A stretch of 57,885 nt of DNA, from the NCBI GenBank assembly GCA_900542905.1, contig UQPF01000015.1:1-57885 (forward strand). Reading direction: 5' to 3'. Every line of letters begins with the position of its first letter. The first letter of the stretch is position 1. Shown one piece after another: positions 9,304 to 18,596 of this stretch. The DNA comes from an uncultured Collinsella sp. (GTDB lineage: Bacteria > Actinomycetota > Coriobacteriia > Coriobacteriales > Coriobacteriaceae). Position numbers and translations under genes: made by a program. The notes under the pieces are model-generated. The model did no database searches and was not told the origin of the DNA. It saw only the letters and a list, made by a program, of their open reading frames with translations.

Positions 9304-10211
9304 TACTGTTCCTCCAATGCTGAGGCTCCGCCGACGATCTCGTTAATCTCGGTCGTGATCGAAGCCTGGCGCACGCGACTATACGTGCGGGTAAGGGTCG
9401 AGATGATCGCGGTGGCGTTTTCCGTCGCGGAGTGCATGGCCTTGCGGCGTGCACCCTGCTCGGCAGCCGCCGAATCGATCAGGGCCTGGTAGATGACCGT
9501 CAGGATATAAGACGGCACAAGCTTGCCGAGAACATGCTCGGGAGAGGGCACGAACTCGAACGTGGACGAGATGCGCTTAGGGGCGTCGGTCTCGTTCTTA
9601 CGCGGACCGTGGGCCATAGCGATCATCTCGGGGTCGAGCGGCAACAGATGCTCGACGCGAAGCTCCTGATCCACGCGGTTCTTGGCGTGGTGGTAGACAA
9701 GCTCGACACGGTCAAGCTCACCGGCACGATACGCATCGCAGATATGAGAGGAGATCATGCGGGCCTGATTGAAATCGGGCTCAGAGGAGTTGCCCTCAAA
9801 GTGCATGACAACGTTTGCGCGGTCACGGAAATACGTGGCCGGCTTACGCCCGCACGCGATGATCTCGTATTCGATGCCGTCGTTCGCCCAAGAAGCGGCG
9901 AGCTTTTCGGCCGTGCGCTCCACCGTCGTATTGAAACCGCCGGCAAGGCCGCGGTCCGAGGCAATAACGACAATCAGGCCATGCTTGACGCTCTCATGCT
10001 TCTGCAGCATGGGATCGGTGCCCGAACAGGAGGCGTCGCCGGCGACCGTCAACATGACGTCGGTCAGCGCCTCCTTATAGGGCTCGGCCTGCTTGGAGCG
10101 ATCGAGGGCACGACGAATCTTGGCCGTAGAGACCATCTCCATCGTGCGCGTGATCTGCTTGGTCGTGGTAACCGAGGAGATTCGCTTCTTAATGTCGCGA
10201 AGGTTGGCCAT
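9303..10211 (-). CDS. atpG: F1Fo ATP synthase gamma subunit
   Basis: A 302-residue central stalk. The N-terminal helix MANLRDIKKRISSVTTTKQITRTMEMVSTAKIR and the C-terminal helix region MHSATENATAIISTLTRTYSRVRQASITTEINEIVGGASAL form the rotating coiled coil. The central Rossmann-like domain has VIASDRGLAGGFN. It overlaps atpD by one base and starts five bases after atpA. Confidence 0.95.
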
Positions 10212-10216
10212 GGGGC

Positions 10217-11815
10217 TTAGTTCTCCTCTGATCCAGAAACATCCGAATGGTGCTTGGCCATGAACTGCTGCTTGAAGTCGCCGATGACGCGCAAGAGCTC
10301 AGCCTTGGTGTCATCATCGATCTTCTTGGCGCGAACCTTGTCGAGCAGCGAACCAAAGCCATTGTCCATGTACTCGATGAGCTCGGCACGGAAGGGCAGC
10401 ACGTCGGCGATCTCCAGGTCATCCAGGAAGCCCTCGTTGCCAGCGAACAGCGTAACGATCTGCTCGCCAACCTCAAACGGCTTGTAACGCGGCTGCTTCA
10501 GGAGCTCGGTCATGCGAGCACCGTGGGTCAGCTGCTTCTGAGTAGCCTCGTCGAGGTCGGAGCCGAACTGCGTAAAGCCAGCGAGCTCCTGATAGGAAGC
10601 GAGGTCCAGACGGAGGTTGCCGGCGACCTGTTTCATGGCCTTGGTCTGCGCATCGCCACCGACGCGGGACACGGAGATACCCACGTCGACTGCCGGGCGC
10701 TGACCCTGGAAGAAGAGCTCGGACTGCAGGTAGATCTGACCATCGGTAATGGAAATGACGTTGGTCGGAATGTAGGCCGAGACGTCGCCGTCCTGGGTCT
10801 CGATGATCGGCAGTGCCGTCATGGAGCCGTAACCGTTCTTCTTGGACATCTTGACGGCACGCTCGAGCAGACGAGAGTGCAGGTAGAAGATGTCGCCAGG
10901 ATAGGCCTCGCGTCCGGGCGGACGATGCAGCGTCAGCGACATCTGACGGTAGGCCACAGCCTGCTTGGACAGGTCGTCGTAGATGACGAGCACGTGGCCG
11001 CCGGGGTTGGTCTCGCTGGCGGGCTTGCCGTCCTCGCCGTTGTACATGAAGAACTCGCCAATAGCGGCACCGGCCATAGGCGCGATGTACTGCATAGGGG
11101 CGGAATCGGCAGCAGTGGCCGAAACGATGATGGTGTAGTCGAGCGCACCGTGCTGAGCGAGGGTCTCACGGATGTTGGCAACCGTGGAGGCCTTCTGGCC
11201 GATGGCGACATAGATGCAGACCATGCCCTTGCCGCGCTGGTTGAGGATAGCGTCGATGGCGATGGCGGTCTTACCGGTCTTACGGTCGCCGATGATGAGC
11301 TCACGCTGACCGCGGCCAATAGGCACCATGGAGTCGATAGCGAGCAGACCGGTCTGAACCGGCTCGCACACCGGGGTACGATCGATGACGCCGGGAGCCT
11401 TGAACTCGATGGGGCGACGGTGCGTGGCGACGATGTCGCCCAGGCCGTCGATGGGCTGGCCGAGCGGATTGACGACGCGGCCGAGCATGGCACGGCTCAC
11501 GGGGATATCCATAATGCGGCCAGTGGTGCGGCACTCGTCGCCTTCCTTGATGGAGTCGACGGCACCAAACAGAACGGCGCCGACCTCGTCACGGTCAAGG
11601 TTCTGGGCAAGGCCGAAGACGGTCTCACCGGTATCGGAGCTCTTGAACTCCAGAAGCTCGCCTGCCATGGCGCTCTTGAGGCCGGAGACGCGCGCGATGC
11701 CGTCGCCTACCTCGTCGACCGTTGAAACCTCATGCGTATCGACCGTCGCGGAGAGGCTCGTGAGCTGCTCCTGCAGTTTCTTGGCGATATCCTGGGCATT
11801 GAGGGTTTCGGACAT
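10217..11815 (-). CDS. atpA: F1Fo ATP synthase alpha subunit
   Basis: A 532-residue non-catalytic nucleotide-binding subunit. The P-loop GDRKTGKTAIAIDAI (near 170), the arginine finger region SISVSRVGGDAQTKAMK and the N-terminal beta-barrel are all present. The length is about 20 residues above the common size, through a longer tail ending in DVSGSEEN. The start codon overlaps the atpH stop by one base (TAATG). Confidence 0.97.
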   Translation of the reverse strand: MSETLNAQDIAKKLQEQLTSLSATVDTHEVSTVDEVGDGIARVSGLKSAMAGELLEFKSSDTGETVFGLAQNLDRDEVGAVLFGAVDSIKEGDECRTTGRIMDIPVSRAMLGRVVNPLGQPIDGLGDIVATHRRPIEFKAPGVIDRTPVCEPVQTGLLAIDSMVPIGRGQRELIIGDRKTGKTAIAIDAILNQRGKGMVCIYVAIGQKASTVANIRETLAQHGALDYTIIVSATAADSAPMQYIAPMAGAAIGEFFMYNGEDGKPASETNPGGHVLVIYDDLSKQAVAYRQMSLTLHRPPGREAYPGDIFYLHSRLLERAVKMSKKNGYGSMTALPIIETQDGDVSAYIPTNVISITDGQIYLQSELFFQGQRPAVDVGISVSRVGGDAQTKAMKQVAGNLRLDLASYQELAGFTQFGSDLDEATQKQLTHGARMTELLKQPRYKPFEVGEQIVTLFAGNEGFLDDLEIADVLPFRAELIEYMDNGFGSLLDKVRAKKIDDDTKAELLRVIGDFKQQFMAKHHSDVSGSEEN

Positions 11816-12291
11816 TAGGCTTCACCTCCGTACGAATTAGCAGAGTTTGCGAGGGTCTCCTGCGCGATGCGCAGCTGCGTCTTGACGGAAATGTCACGAC
11901 GCTCGCCGCGGGCCTCGAGCACCAGGCCGCCCACGATAGACGGGTCGACCTGCTCGATAAGGAATACCTTGCGGCCGAAGTCCTGCTCGCATTTCTTAGT
12001 GATGGTTTGACGCAGCTCGTCGTCGAGCGGGATCGCCGTGGTGACGGTCACGCCCACTACATCCTCGTCTTCCTCGGCAACATACTTAAAGGCAGCTGCC
12101 ACCTTGGGAAGAAGGTCGAGCTGGTCGCGCTTGGACATGGTGTCGAGCACGGCGATGATCTCGGGGCTGGCAGAAGCCAAGCGCTCGACCATCTCGAGGT
12201 CCTCGAACACATGGTTCTCGGCCTTGGCGGCTTCCAAAAGGGAACGCGCGTAGGTCTCGAGCACCTTGTCCTGATAGCGGCTAGTCGGCAT
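11815..12291 (-). CDS. atpH: F1Fo ATP synthase delta subunit
   Basis: A 158-residue peripheral-stalk subunit, about 20 residues shorter than most homologues. The N-terminal six-helix bundle begins with VLETYARSLLEAAK. The C-terminal signature LVLEARGERRDISVKTQLR matches the delta/OSCP pattern GGxxxxxxxxxxDxSxxxxL. The gene overlaps atpF by 11 bases. Confidence 0.92.
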   Translation of the reverse strand: MPTSRYQDKVLETYARSLLEAAKAENHVFEDLEMVERLASASPEIIAVLDTMSKRDQLDLLPKVAAAFKYVAEEDEDVVGVTVTTAIPLDDELRQTITKKCEQDFGRKVFLIEQVDPSIVGGLVLEARGERRDISVKTQLRIAQETLANSANSYGGEA

Positions 12292-12883
12292 TCAGGCTAC
12301 CTGCTTCCTGGATGTAGCGCTCGATGAGCTTCTTCTGCTCGGCATCGTCCTCGAGTGCCTCGCCCACGATCTTGGTGGCGACGGCAACGGACAGGTCGGC
12401 GATGGAGCTCGCGGCACCGGCATAGATGGACTTGCGCTCGTCCTCGACGGTCGTATGGGCCTTGGCGATGATCTCCTCGGCCTCCTTGTGAGCAGCCTCG
12501 ATGATACGGGCACGCTCGGACTCGGCGTCCTTACGGGCCTCGAGAACGATGTCGGCAGCCTGACGACGGGCGTCGGTGACGATCGAGTCGGACTCAGCGC
12601 GCTTGGCGATAGCCTCCTGCTTGGTCTTCTCGGCCTCGTCGAGGCTCTCCTCGATCTTCTTGCCGCGCTCCTCCATGGTTTTCATGATGCCCGGCAGGGC
12701 GACCTTGGCCAGCACGATCCAGATAATCAGGAAGGCGATAAGCGCCGGGATGAACTCCGCCATCTTAGGGATGAGGATGTCCGCACCGGCGGCGCCGTCC
12801 TCGGCGAACGCGGAAACCGGCATGAGCAGCGCGGCCGCGGACGCGGAGAGTGCGATCGCGCTCTTCTGGGATGAAAGATTCAT
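12281..12883 (-). CDS. atpF: F1Fo ATP synthase b subunit
   Basis: A 200-residue peripheral-stalk subunit. The N-terminus looks like a cleavable signal peptide (hydrophobic run ending in VSAFAEDG), then comes the membrane helix FIPALIAFLIIWIVLAKVAL and a long charged coiled coil (~70-190). Such N-terminal extensions occur in other high-GC Gram-positive b subunits. Processing is not provable here. It starts 15 bases after the atpE stop. Confidence 0.93.
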   Translation of the reverse strand: MNLSSQKSAIALSASAAALLMPVSAFAEDGAAGADILIPKMAEFIPALIAFLIIWIVLAKVALPGIMKTMEERGKKIEESLDEAEKTKQEAIAKRAESDSIVTDARRQAADIVLEARKDAESERARIIEAAHKEAEEIIAKAHTTVEDERKSIYAGAASSIADLSVAVATKIVGEALEDDAEQKKLIERYIQEAGSLNAD

Positions 12884-12898
12884 ACTTGACGCTCCGTG

Positions 12899-13093
12899 CT
12901 ATTTAACGATCAGCGCGACAACGAAGCCGATCAGAGCCAGGGCCTCGCCGAAAGCGGAGCCCATGATGAAGACGGTGAACACGCGGCCCTGGACCTCAGG
13001 CTGACGGGCCATAGCACCCGTAGCACCCAGAGCAGACAGGCCGATAGCAAGACCAGCGCCGATAACACCGAGACCGTAACCGATAACTCCCAC
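12899..13093 (-). CDS. atpE: F1Fo ATP synthase c subunit
   Basis: A 64-residue proteolipid of two hydrophobic helices joined by the polar loop ARQPE. The ion-binding carboxylate is the Glu in helix 2 (SAFGEALALIGF). The Gln of helix 1 and the Ser after the Glu that define sodium-binding c subunits are replaced by Ile and Ala, so proton coupling is inferred. GTG 13093 sits behind a near-perfect AAAGGAGG, which fixes the short N-terminus. Confidence 0.93.
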   Translation of the reverse strand: MGVIGYGLGVIGAGLAIGLSALGATGAMARQPEVQGRVFTVFIMGSAFGEALALIGFVVALIVK

Positions 13094-13189
13094 GATTCCT
13101 CCTTTGTCGTGCGTGTCTTATTTCACGCAGGATAACCTTTTTATAACTGCCGGGCTCCATGGGTACGGGCACCGGCGGTTTAACGAATT

Positions 13190-13207
13190 GCCTTACCTTT
13201 AAGGCAC
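13190..13207 (-). other. hairpin in the atpB-atpE spacer
   Basis: TGCCTT-ACCTTT-AAGGCA is an inverted repeat inside the 124-base gap between atpB and atpE, the longest gap in the operon. It could stabilise or process the message to raise c-subunit yield, as reported for other atp operons. No U-tract follows, so it is not a terminator. Confidence 0.35.
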
Positions 13208-13217
13208 GAACGGAAGA

Positions 13218-14021
13218 CTACTCCTCCTCCGCGACCTCCTCTGCCTCGGAGACATACACGGCGGTAAGGACCGTGAAGACGTAAGCCTGGATGGCGCCGA
13301 CCACAAGCTCGATCGCATAGATCAGGATGAGGATGGCAAGCCAGGCCAGCGAAGGCAGGGCGCCGACGGCGTGGGCCGCGGAAACCTGCTGAAGCAGCGG
13401 CTGCATGAACATGCTCGCCATGATGGCGAACGAGCCCATGACCACGTGTCCTGCGAACATGTTGCAGAACAGACGGACGGCAAGCGTGATGAGGCGCAGG
13501 AAGGTCGAGAAAAGCTCGACGACCCACACGAGCACGTTCATCGGGAAGCTCACGCCCTGCGGGGCGAGGCTCTTGATGTAGCCGATCACGCCGTGAGCCT
13601 TGCATCCGTAGTAGATGAAGTACACGAAGGCGAAAATAGCGAGTGCGGCGGTGGAGCCGATTGCGCCGGTGCCGGGCTTCATTCCCGGGATCAGGCCGAT
13701 CATGTTATTGATCAGGATGAACAGGAAAAGCGAGCACAGGAACGGGAAGTGCTTCTTCCAGTTCTCACCCACGACACCCTTGCCGATATCGTTCTCGACG
13801 TACTCGATGATGTACTCGAAACCGTTGACGAAGAAGCCCTTGGGAACCAGGGTTTGCTTCTTCTTGAACACGGCCAGGACGATCAGGAGCACGATCGTGG
13901 AGACGATCAGCCAAAACGAGTACTGCGTGATGCCGCAGCTCAGATCGCCCACGACAGGGGTGGAGCTGAACTCGCTGACCAGATGATTAATCTCATCAGG
14001 CAGCTTTTCAAAAATTTCCAC
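13218..14021 (-). CDS. atpB: F1Fo ATP synthase a subunit
   Basis: A 267-residue membrane protein with five to six helices. The essential Arg of the proton channel lies in FLRLITLAVRLFCNMFAGHVV, matching the family pattern RLxxNxxAGH. The N-terminal soluble segment MEIFEKLPDEINHLVSEF and the tail VAEEE are typical. Its start is three bases after the upstream small membrane protein. Confidence 0.95.
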   Translation of the reverse strand: MEIFEKLPDEINHLVSEFSSTPVVGDLSCGITQYSFWLIVSTIVLLIVLAVFKKKQTLVPKGFFVNGFEYIIEYVENDIGKGVVGENWKKHFPFLCSLFLFILINNMIGLIPGMKPGTGAIGSTAALAIFAFVYFIYYGCKAHGVIGYIKSLAPQGVSFPMNVLVWVVELFSTFLRLITLAVRLFCNMFAGHVVMGSFAIMASMFMQPLLQQVSAAHAVGALPSLAWLAILILIYAIELVVGAIQAYVFTVLTAVYVSEAEEVAEEE

Positions 14022-14024
14022 GAC

Positions 14025-14348
14025 TTACCTTTCGACCTCATGAGGATCTCGCAGCGCCTTGGCGACGCGAACCGCGCAGGCGGCCATAAAGGCCACGAAG
14101 CCGATCGCCTCGCCCAGGAGGAACATGCGAAATGCCTCTCCGAACAACACAAACACAACCAAGGTAAAGACAAGCAACGCGATTGCCGAGACCGCGAGAC
14201 TCACCATACCCTTGAGCATGTCCGCATTCTGCTTATCGTCAAGAACCGGCTTGAGCGTAAAGACAAAGGGAAGGAAGGCAATCGCGCCCGCGATGGCACC
14301 TGCAACGATAGCGAGCAGATCGGCTATCTGAAACACTGGCGTCCTCAC
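14025..14348 (-). CDS. small membrane protein at the head of the ATP synthase operon (AtpI-like position)
   Basis: A 107-residue protein with three or four hydrophobic helices (about 8-30, 48-68, 72-96) and a charged C-terminus. It is first in the operon, where other bacteria have atpI (subunit I, a c-ring assembly factor). No specific AtpI motif is recognisable, so the role is inferred from position only. Two GTG starts compete: 14348, after GGAAA with a short spacing, and 14336, after GTGAGG with six bases of spacing. Confidence 0.7.
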   Translation of the reverse strand: MRTPVFQIADLLAIVAGAIAGAIAFLPFVFTLKPVLDDKQNADMLKGMVSLAVSAIALLVFTLVVFVLFGEAFRMFLLGEAIGFVAFMAACAVRVAKALRDPHEVER

Positions 14349-14398
14349 TTTCCTTTTTTATCGCCTCACAGGACAGTTCCCGCCAAACATTGGTGACT

Positions 14399-14426
14399 AT
14401 TGTACGAGCCAATCGCTAAAGTACAA
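14399..14426 (-). promoter_or_regulatory. promoter of the ATP synthase operon
   Basis: On the minus strand TTGTAC (14421-14426), a 16-base spacer and TACAAT (14399-14404) resemble a housekeeping promoter. It lies about 50 bases upstream of the first gene of the operon. Confidence 0.55.
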
Positions 14427-14537
14427 CCGAAAAAGCATCGGTTAATACGCACCTGTTCGTTTTCTTAAGACCTTCTTTATGCCGCAGGTACGGTAATACG
14501 TTTTTCTCGAACCCTGCAGGGCAAAACGTCCGTTAAC

Positions 14538-14577
14538 AGGAGTGCGCGCGGTCGTCTTTTGCTCGCCCGCGCGCACC
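14538..14577 (-). terminator. GC-rich hairpin downstream of upp
   Basis: On the minus strand GTGCGCGCGG and CCGCGCGCAC pair around an ~18-base loop, about 40 bases after the upp stop. There is no U-tract, so it may be a Rho-assisted or processing hairpin. The rest of 14427-14618 shows nothing recognisable. Confidence 0.4.
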
Positions 14578-14618
14578 ATTTCTTCGTATTTTCGACGTTA
14601 GCCGGTATGGCCCAGAGA

Positions 14619-15266
14619 TTACAGCGTGCCGTAGATGCGGTCGCCGGCGTCGCCCAGGCCGGGAACGATGTAGGCAGCTTCGTTGAGATGGTCGTCGATG
14701 GCGCAGGTATAGATATGCACATCGGGGTCCTTCTCAGTCAGCGACTTGAGGCCCTCGGGGGCCGCGACGATGCACAGCATGCGGATATCCTTGACACCGC
14801 GCTCGCGCAGGTAGCTGATGGCCATCTCGGCCGAACCGCCCGTGGCGAGCATGGGGTCGACAACCAGGCAGATGCGCTGGTCGATATCCTTAGGCATCTT
14901 GCAGTAATACTCATGCGGCTCGTGGGTGACCTCGTCGCGTTCCATACCGATGTGGCCCACGCGAGCGGAGGGTACCAAGTCGAGGATGCCATCGACCATG
15001 CCAAGGCCTGCACGCAGGATGGGAACGATGGCGAGCTTTTTGCCGGCGAGCTGTTTGAACGTGGCGGTAGTGATGGGGGTCTCGACCTCGACGTCTTCCA
15101 TAGGCAGGTCGCGCATGGCCTCGTAGCCGTCAAAAAGCGCGAGTTCGCGCACGAGCTGACGGAACTGGTTGGTGCCGGTGTTTTTGTCGCGCAGGATCGA
15201 CAGCTTGTGCTGGACGAGCGGATGATCGACAAGCGTCACACGGGACGCATCGTAGGTGACGGTCAT
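14619..15266 (-). CDS. upp: uracil phosphoribosyltransferase
   Basis: A 215-residue type I phosphoribosyltransferase that makes UMP from uracil and PRPP (pyrimidine salvage). The PRPP loop is VDPMLATGGSAEMAI and the uracil-binding C-terminus is YIVPGLGDAGDRIYGT. The N-terminal VTLVDHPLVQHKLSILRDKNTGTNQFR is diagnostic. ATG 15266 follows a purine-rich AAAGGGG and gives the family length; the frame is open for 20 more codons upstream without support. Confidence 0.95.
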   Translation of the reverse strand: MTVTYDASRVTLVDHPLVQHKLSILRDKNTGTNQFRQLVRELALFDGYEAMRDLPMEDVEVETPITTATFKQLAGKKLAIVPILRAGLGMVDGILDLVPSARVGHIGMERDEVTHEPHEYYCKMPKDIDQRICLVVDPMLATGGSAEMAISYLRERGVKDIRMLCIVAAPEGLKSLTEKDPDVHIYTCAIDDHLNEAAYIVPGLGDAGDRIYGTL

Positions 15267-15389
15267 GGGTTGATTGCCCCTTTCGTTGCAGCCGCAAAAC
15301 GGCCTTGCTGACAAGGCGCGCAGCAATGTTGCCGCCGCACGCCATGCATAAGTTTAGCGGTTTGTTGTATCGAGCAGCCCATCGCAGCC

Positions 15390-16931
15390 CTACTGTGCGG
15401 TACTGAGCGAGCGCTTGACTGCATCACGCCAGCCCGCAAGGTTTTGCTCGCGACGCTCGGCGGACATATGGGGAAGGAAGGTCCTAACGATCTGGGCATT
15501 TTGCTCCAGCTCTTCAAGGTCTTCCCAATAGCCGACGGCAAGACCCGCCAAGTACGCGGCACCGATTGCCGTGGTCTCCACCGTCTCGCATTGCAGCACG
15601 GGGATATCCAGCAGGTCGGCCTGGAATTGCATGATGAACTCGTTGCGCGAGGCACCGCCATCGACAGACAGGCGCTCAATCGAAAGCCCCACGTCCTGCT
15701 CCATGGCGCGCAGCACGTCGTAGCTCTGATATGCCATGGATTCGCAGGCGGCACGTACGATGGTCGCACGGCTCGAGGCGCCGGTCAGACCGCACACGAT
15801 ACCGCGGGCATGCGGGTCCCACCAGGGAGCGCCCAAACCCGCAAAGGCGGGAACGAAGTAGCAGCCCTCGTTGTCGCTAATCGAAGCGGCGAGTTGTGCC
15901 GACTCGCTCACGCTCGAGATGATGCCCATGTTGTTGCGAAGCCAGTTCATCGTTGAACCGGCGGCAAAAATAGAGCCCTCGAGCGCATAGCTGACTTTGC
16001 CGTCCGCAGCGATACCGATGGTGGAGACCAGACCGTTCTTGGATTCGACGATCTCGTCACCGGTGTTCATGAGCATAAAGCAGCCCGTGCCATAGGTGTT
16101 TTTGGTCTGGCCGGGATAGAAGCAGCAGTGGCCGAACAGCGATGCCTGCTGGTCGCCCGCCACGCCCATGATGGGCGGCATGTTGGTCATGATGTCGCTC
16201 GCGACGCGGCCGTAGTCGCCCGAGCTCCAGCGAACCTCGGGCATCATGGAACGTGGAACGTCAAAGAGCGCCAGCAGGTCGTCGTCCCAATCGAGCGTAT
16301 GGATATTAAAGAGTGCCGTGCGGCTGGCATTGGTGTAGTCGGTGGCAAAGACCTGGCCGCCGGTGAGGTTGTAGATGAGCCAGGTGTCGATGGTGCCAAA
16401 CATGAGGTCGCCCGCCGCCGCGCTCTCGCGTGCGCCGTCGACGTTGTCGAGAATCCACTGCACCTTGGAGGCCGAGAAATACGGGTCAAGCGTAAGTCCC
16501 GTGCGGGAGCGCGCCAGCTCCTCGCAACCCTGTTCAACCAACGCGTCGATCGCCGGCGCGGTACGACGGCACTGCCATACGATGGCGTTATAGATGGGCT
16601 GGCCGCTCACGCGGTCCCAGACCACCGTGGTCTCGCGCTGGTTGGAGATGCCGATGGCGGCAATGCGATCGGAGTGGATACCGCTCTTAAACTGGACTTC
16701 CATCATCACGCCGATCTGGCTGGCAAGCACCTCCGTGGGATCCTGCTCCACCCAGCCGGGGCGCGGGAAGCTGGTTTTGACGCTACGACGCGCCTGGGCA
16801 ACGATGCAGCCGTATTCGTCGACAATGGCCGCGAGTACCGAGGTAGTGCCGCAGTCGAGCGCCATGATGTAGGAACCGCCAAAGTTAAACGAGGCATCTT
16901 CCATGCCCAGGCTGCCCAGATTCAACGACAT
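15390..16931 (-). CDS. glpK: glycerol kinase
   Basis: A 513-residue FGGY-family kinase phosphorylating glycerol to glycerol 3-phosphate. The ATPase-fold phosphate loop MALDCGTTSVLAAIVDEYG is preceded by about 20 extra residues compared with E. coli GlpK. The substrate region ISNQRETTVVWDRVSGQPIYNAIVWQCRRT and the C-terminal DGGASRNEFIMQFQADLLD are conserved. The start ATG follows GAAGGG. It sits 13 bases after the Sua5-like gene and probably shares its transcript. No glycerol facilitator or GlpD is nearby. Confidence 0.93.
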   Translation of the reverse strand: MSLNLGSLGMEDASFNFGGSYIMALDCGTTSVLAAIVDEYGCIVAQARRSVKTSFPRPGWVEQDPTEVLASQIGVMMEVQFKSGIHSDRIAAIGISNQRETTVVWDRVSGQPIYNAIVWQCRRTAPAIDALVEQGCEELARSRTGLTLDPYFSASKVQWILDNVDGARESAAAGDLMFGTIDTWLIYNLTGGQVFATDYTNASRTALFNIHTLDWDDDLLALFDVPRSMMPEVRWSSGDYGRVASDIMTNMPPIMGVAGDQQASLFGHCCFYPGQTKNTYGTGCFMLMNTGDEIVESKNGLVSTIGIAADGKVSYALEGSIFAAGSTMNWLRNNMGIISSVSESAQLAASISDNEGCYFVPAFAGLGAPWWDPHARGIVCGLTGASSRATIVRAACESMAYQSYDVLRAMEQDVGLSIERLSVDGGASRNEFIMQFQADLLDIPVLQCETVETTAIGAAYLAGLAVGYWEDLEELEQNAQIVRTFLPHMSAERREQNLAGWRDAVKRSLSTAQ

Positions 16932-16944
16932 CGCTTACACCCTT

Positions 16945-17688
16945 CTATTGCATCGGGTCGGACAGGACCCGCTCGATCTCTGATGCGGGAAGTGCGCCTT
17001 GGCGCAGGATCTGGAGCCCGCCGTGCTGGAACGACACGATGGTCGAGGCGTCGCGACACGGGGTCTCACCGGCGTCGACGGCAACATCGACCCCCTCCAG
17101 GATGCGACCCTCGACGGCGGCAAAGCTTGCCGGCGAAGGCGCGCCGTGCGTGTTGGCGCTCGTGCAGGCAAGGGGACTGCCGCAGGCGCGGATGAGCGCT
17201 TGGACCACGGGAGAGGCCGAAGCGCGCAGGGCCACGGTGTCGTCGGCAGCGCGCATAAAGGTCGGCACGCAGGGGGCTGCCTTGACCACGATAGTCAGGG
17301 CTCCCGGCCAGCATCGTCGCGCGAGTACGCGGGCATCTTCCGGGATATCCACGCCATAGCGGTCGAGTGCTTCGACGCCATCGACCAGCCAAGCGACGGT
17401 TTGCGTGAGCTCACGTTGCTTGAGAGTGAAGATACGGCGATAGCCGGTGCCGAGCGCAGGAACTGCGGCGCCATTGACGGCAGCCTGCGGATCGCGCGGC
17501 CACGATGGGAATTCGCTTGTATCTTGGGGCACGGCGCCCGAGAAGGCGTTGACTGCCACGGCGACACCGTAGACGGTCTCGGTCGGAATCAAGGCCAGGC
17601 CGCCGCGGCCGAGCACCTCGGCCGTGCGCTCGATGGCAAGCCGATGCGGCTCGCGCGTTCCCTCGTATACCCGATAGACCGTCTGCAT
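16945..17688 (-). CDS. L-threonylcarbamoyladenylate synthase (Sua5/YrdC family)
   Basis: A 247-residue YrdC-fold protein, probably making threonylcarbamoyl-AMP for the t6A modification of tRNA. The nucleotide and bicarbonate-binding motifs are seen in GLALIPTETVYGVAV, RCWPGALTIVVK, VALRASASPVVQALI, GSPLACTSANTHGAPSP and the C-terminal STIVSF...ILRQGALP. Between the PTETVYG strand and RRIFTLKQRE there is an insertion of about 30 residues absent from short YrdC proteins. There is no C-terminal Sua5 domain. It heads a two-gene operon with glpK. Confidence 0.85.
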   Translation of the reverse strand: MQTVYRVYEGTREPHRLAIERTAEVLGRGGLALIPTETVYGVAVAVNAFSGAVPQDTSEFPSWPRDPQAAVNGAAVPALGTGYRRIFTLKQRELTQTVAWLVDGVEALDRYGVDIPEDARVLARRCWPGALTIVVKAAPCVPTFMRAADDTVALRASASPVVQALIRACGSPLACTSANTHGAPSPASFAAVEGRILEGVDVAVDAGETPCRDASTIVSFQHGGLQILRQGALPASEIERVLSDPMQ

Positions 17689-17836
17689 GTGTATGCCAGC
17701 CCCTTACGCTCCGGTGCAAGTTTGTTTACTGTGGGGCATTCTCGCACGAAACATTCAACCTATTTGCCCAGAGCGCATGTTGGTTTGGTGAGCGGCTCTA
17801 GTAGTCGGTGAAAGTGAGGGGGTTAATTGAAGATTT

Positions 17837-18139
17837 TTAGCGCGCAAGCGTAACGGTACGATCGGGAAACTCGATGCTTGCAACCAGTTTTCCGCCGAGG
17901 CTCTCTGCGTACCTGCTCAGCGTGTCGAGCCTCATCGAACCCAACTCCCCACGCTCGAGCTCGGATACACGTTTTTGAGAAACGCCCATCGACTGGGCGA
18001 CCGACGCCTGTGTTAGATCTTTTAACCTGCGAATCTGAGCAAGCTTATAGGCTTCGATACGATCGCGAGTCCTCTCCTGCTCGGCGGTAATGGAGTCGCG
18101 TGTTATCCCGCGAGATTCCATATACTCATGCAGTTCCAT
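17837..18139 (-). CDS. XRE-family antitoxin (HigA-like)
   Basis: A 100-residue protein with a central helix-turn-helix (~40-75, TQASVAQSMGVSQKRVSELERG) and a short C-terminal strand region. Its start overlaps the toxin's end by 14 bases, in the toxin-first order typical of HigBA. It should bind the toxin and repress the shared promoter at 18531-18563. Confidence 0.82.
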   Translation of the reverse strand: MELHEYMESRGITRDSITAEQERTRDRIEAYKLAQIRRLKDLTQASVAQSMGVSQKRVSELERGELGSMRLDTLSRYAESLGGKLVASIEFPDRTVTLAR

Positions 18140-18521
18140 CTCGATCGAGCCTCCTTACGTGGCGACGGTATATTTGCTCGGCCCTTGGAATGTTGATCGC
18201 ATACCAACCGTTCCATTTTGCCCTTGACGATCCCGCTCGCGACTTATCACCCGCCAATAGCAATACCGCCTGGCGCTTGGGGTCAAAGGCGAAGAGGATG
18301 CGAATCACCTGCCCACCACACGACGTCACTCTCAGCTCCTTTAAATGATGAAGCTTCGAGCCCTTTACGCGGTCAACCAGCGGACGACCAAGGCTGGGAC
18401 CTTCCTTCTCGAGCACCAAAAGGTCTGCATAAATCTGCTTCAGCGTAGCTTCATCCTGCTCATCAAGCCAAGATTCAATGTAATCAAGCACGATACGGTA
18501 CCGATGCAGCTGATTTGACAT
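18126..18521 (-). CDS. RelE/HigB-type toxin (Gp49-like family)
   Basis: A 131-residue protein of the HigB/phage Gp49-like group of ribosome-dependent mRNA endonucleases. Family hallmarks are GRPLVDRVKGSKLHHLKELR (basic surface), VIRILFAFDPKRQAVLLLAGDKS and a basic C-terminus. ATG 18521 follows AAGGAGAAAGG. It is the first gene of a toxin-antitoxin pair. A self-palindromic operator overlaps its -10 box. Chromosomal location and intact frames suggest a functional module. Confidence 0.82.
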   Translation of the reverse strand: MSNQLHRYRIVLDYIESWLDEQDEATLKQIYADLLVLEKEGPSLGRPLVDRVKGSKLHHLKELRVTSCGGQVIRILFAFDPKRQAVLLLAGDKSRAGSSRAKWNGWYAINIPRAEQIYRRHVRRLDRDGTA

Positions 18522-18530
18522 ACCTTTCTC

Positions 18531-18563
18531 CTTCTATAGTAGAAGTTTTACGGTATATTGCAA
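18531..18563 (-). promoter_or_regulatory. promoter and operator of the toxin-antitoxin pair
   Basis: On the minus strand TTGCAA (18558-18563), a 16-base spacer and TACTAT (18536-18541) form a good promoter. The inverted repeat CTTCTA-N3-TAGAAG (18531-18545) covers the -10 box, the expected place for antitoxin autoregulation. Confidence 0.6.
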
Positions 18564-18596
18564 GGACAAACTTGCGCAAATGTCTATTTATTCAGC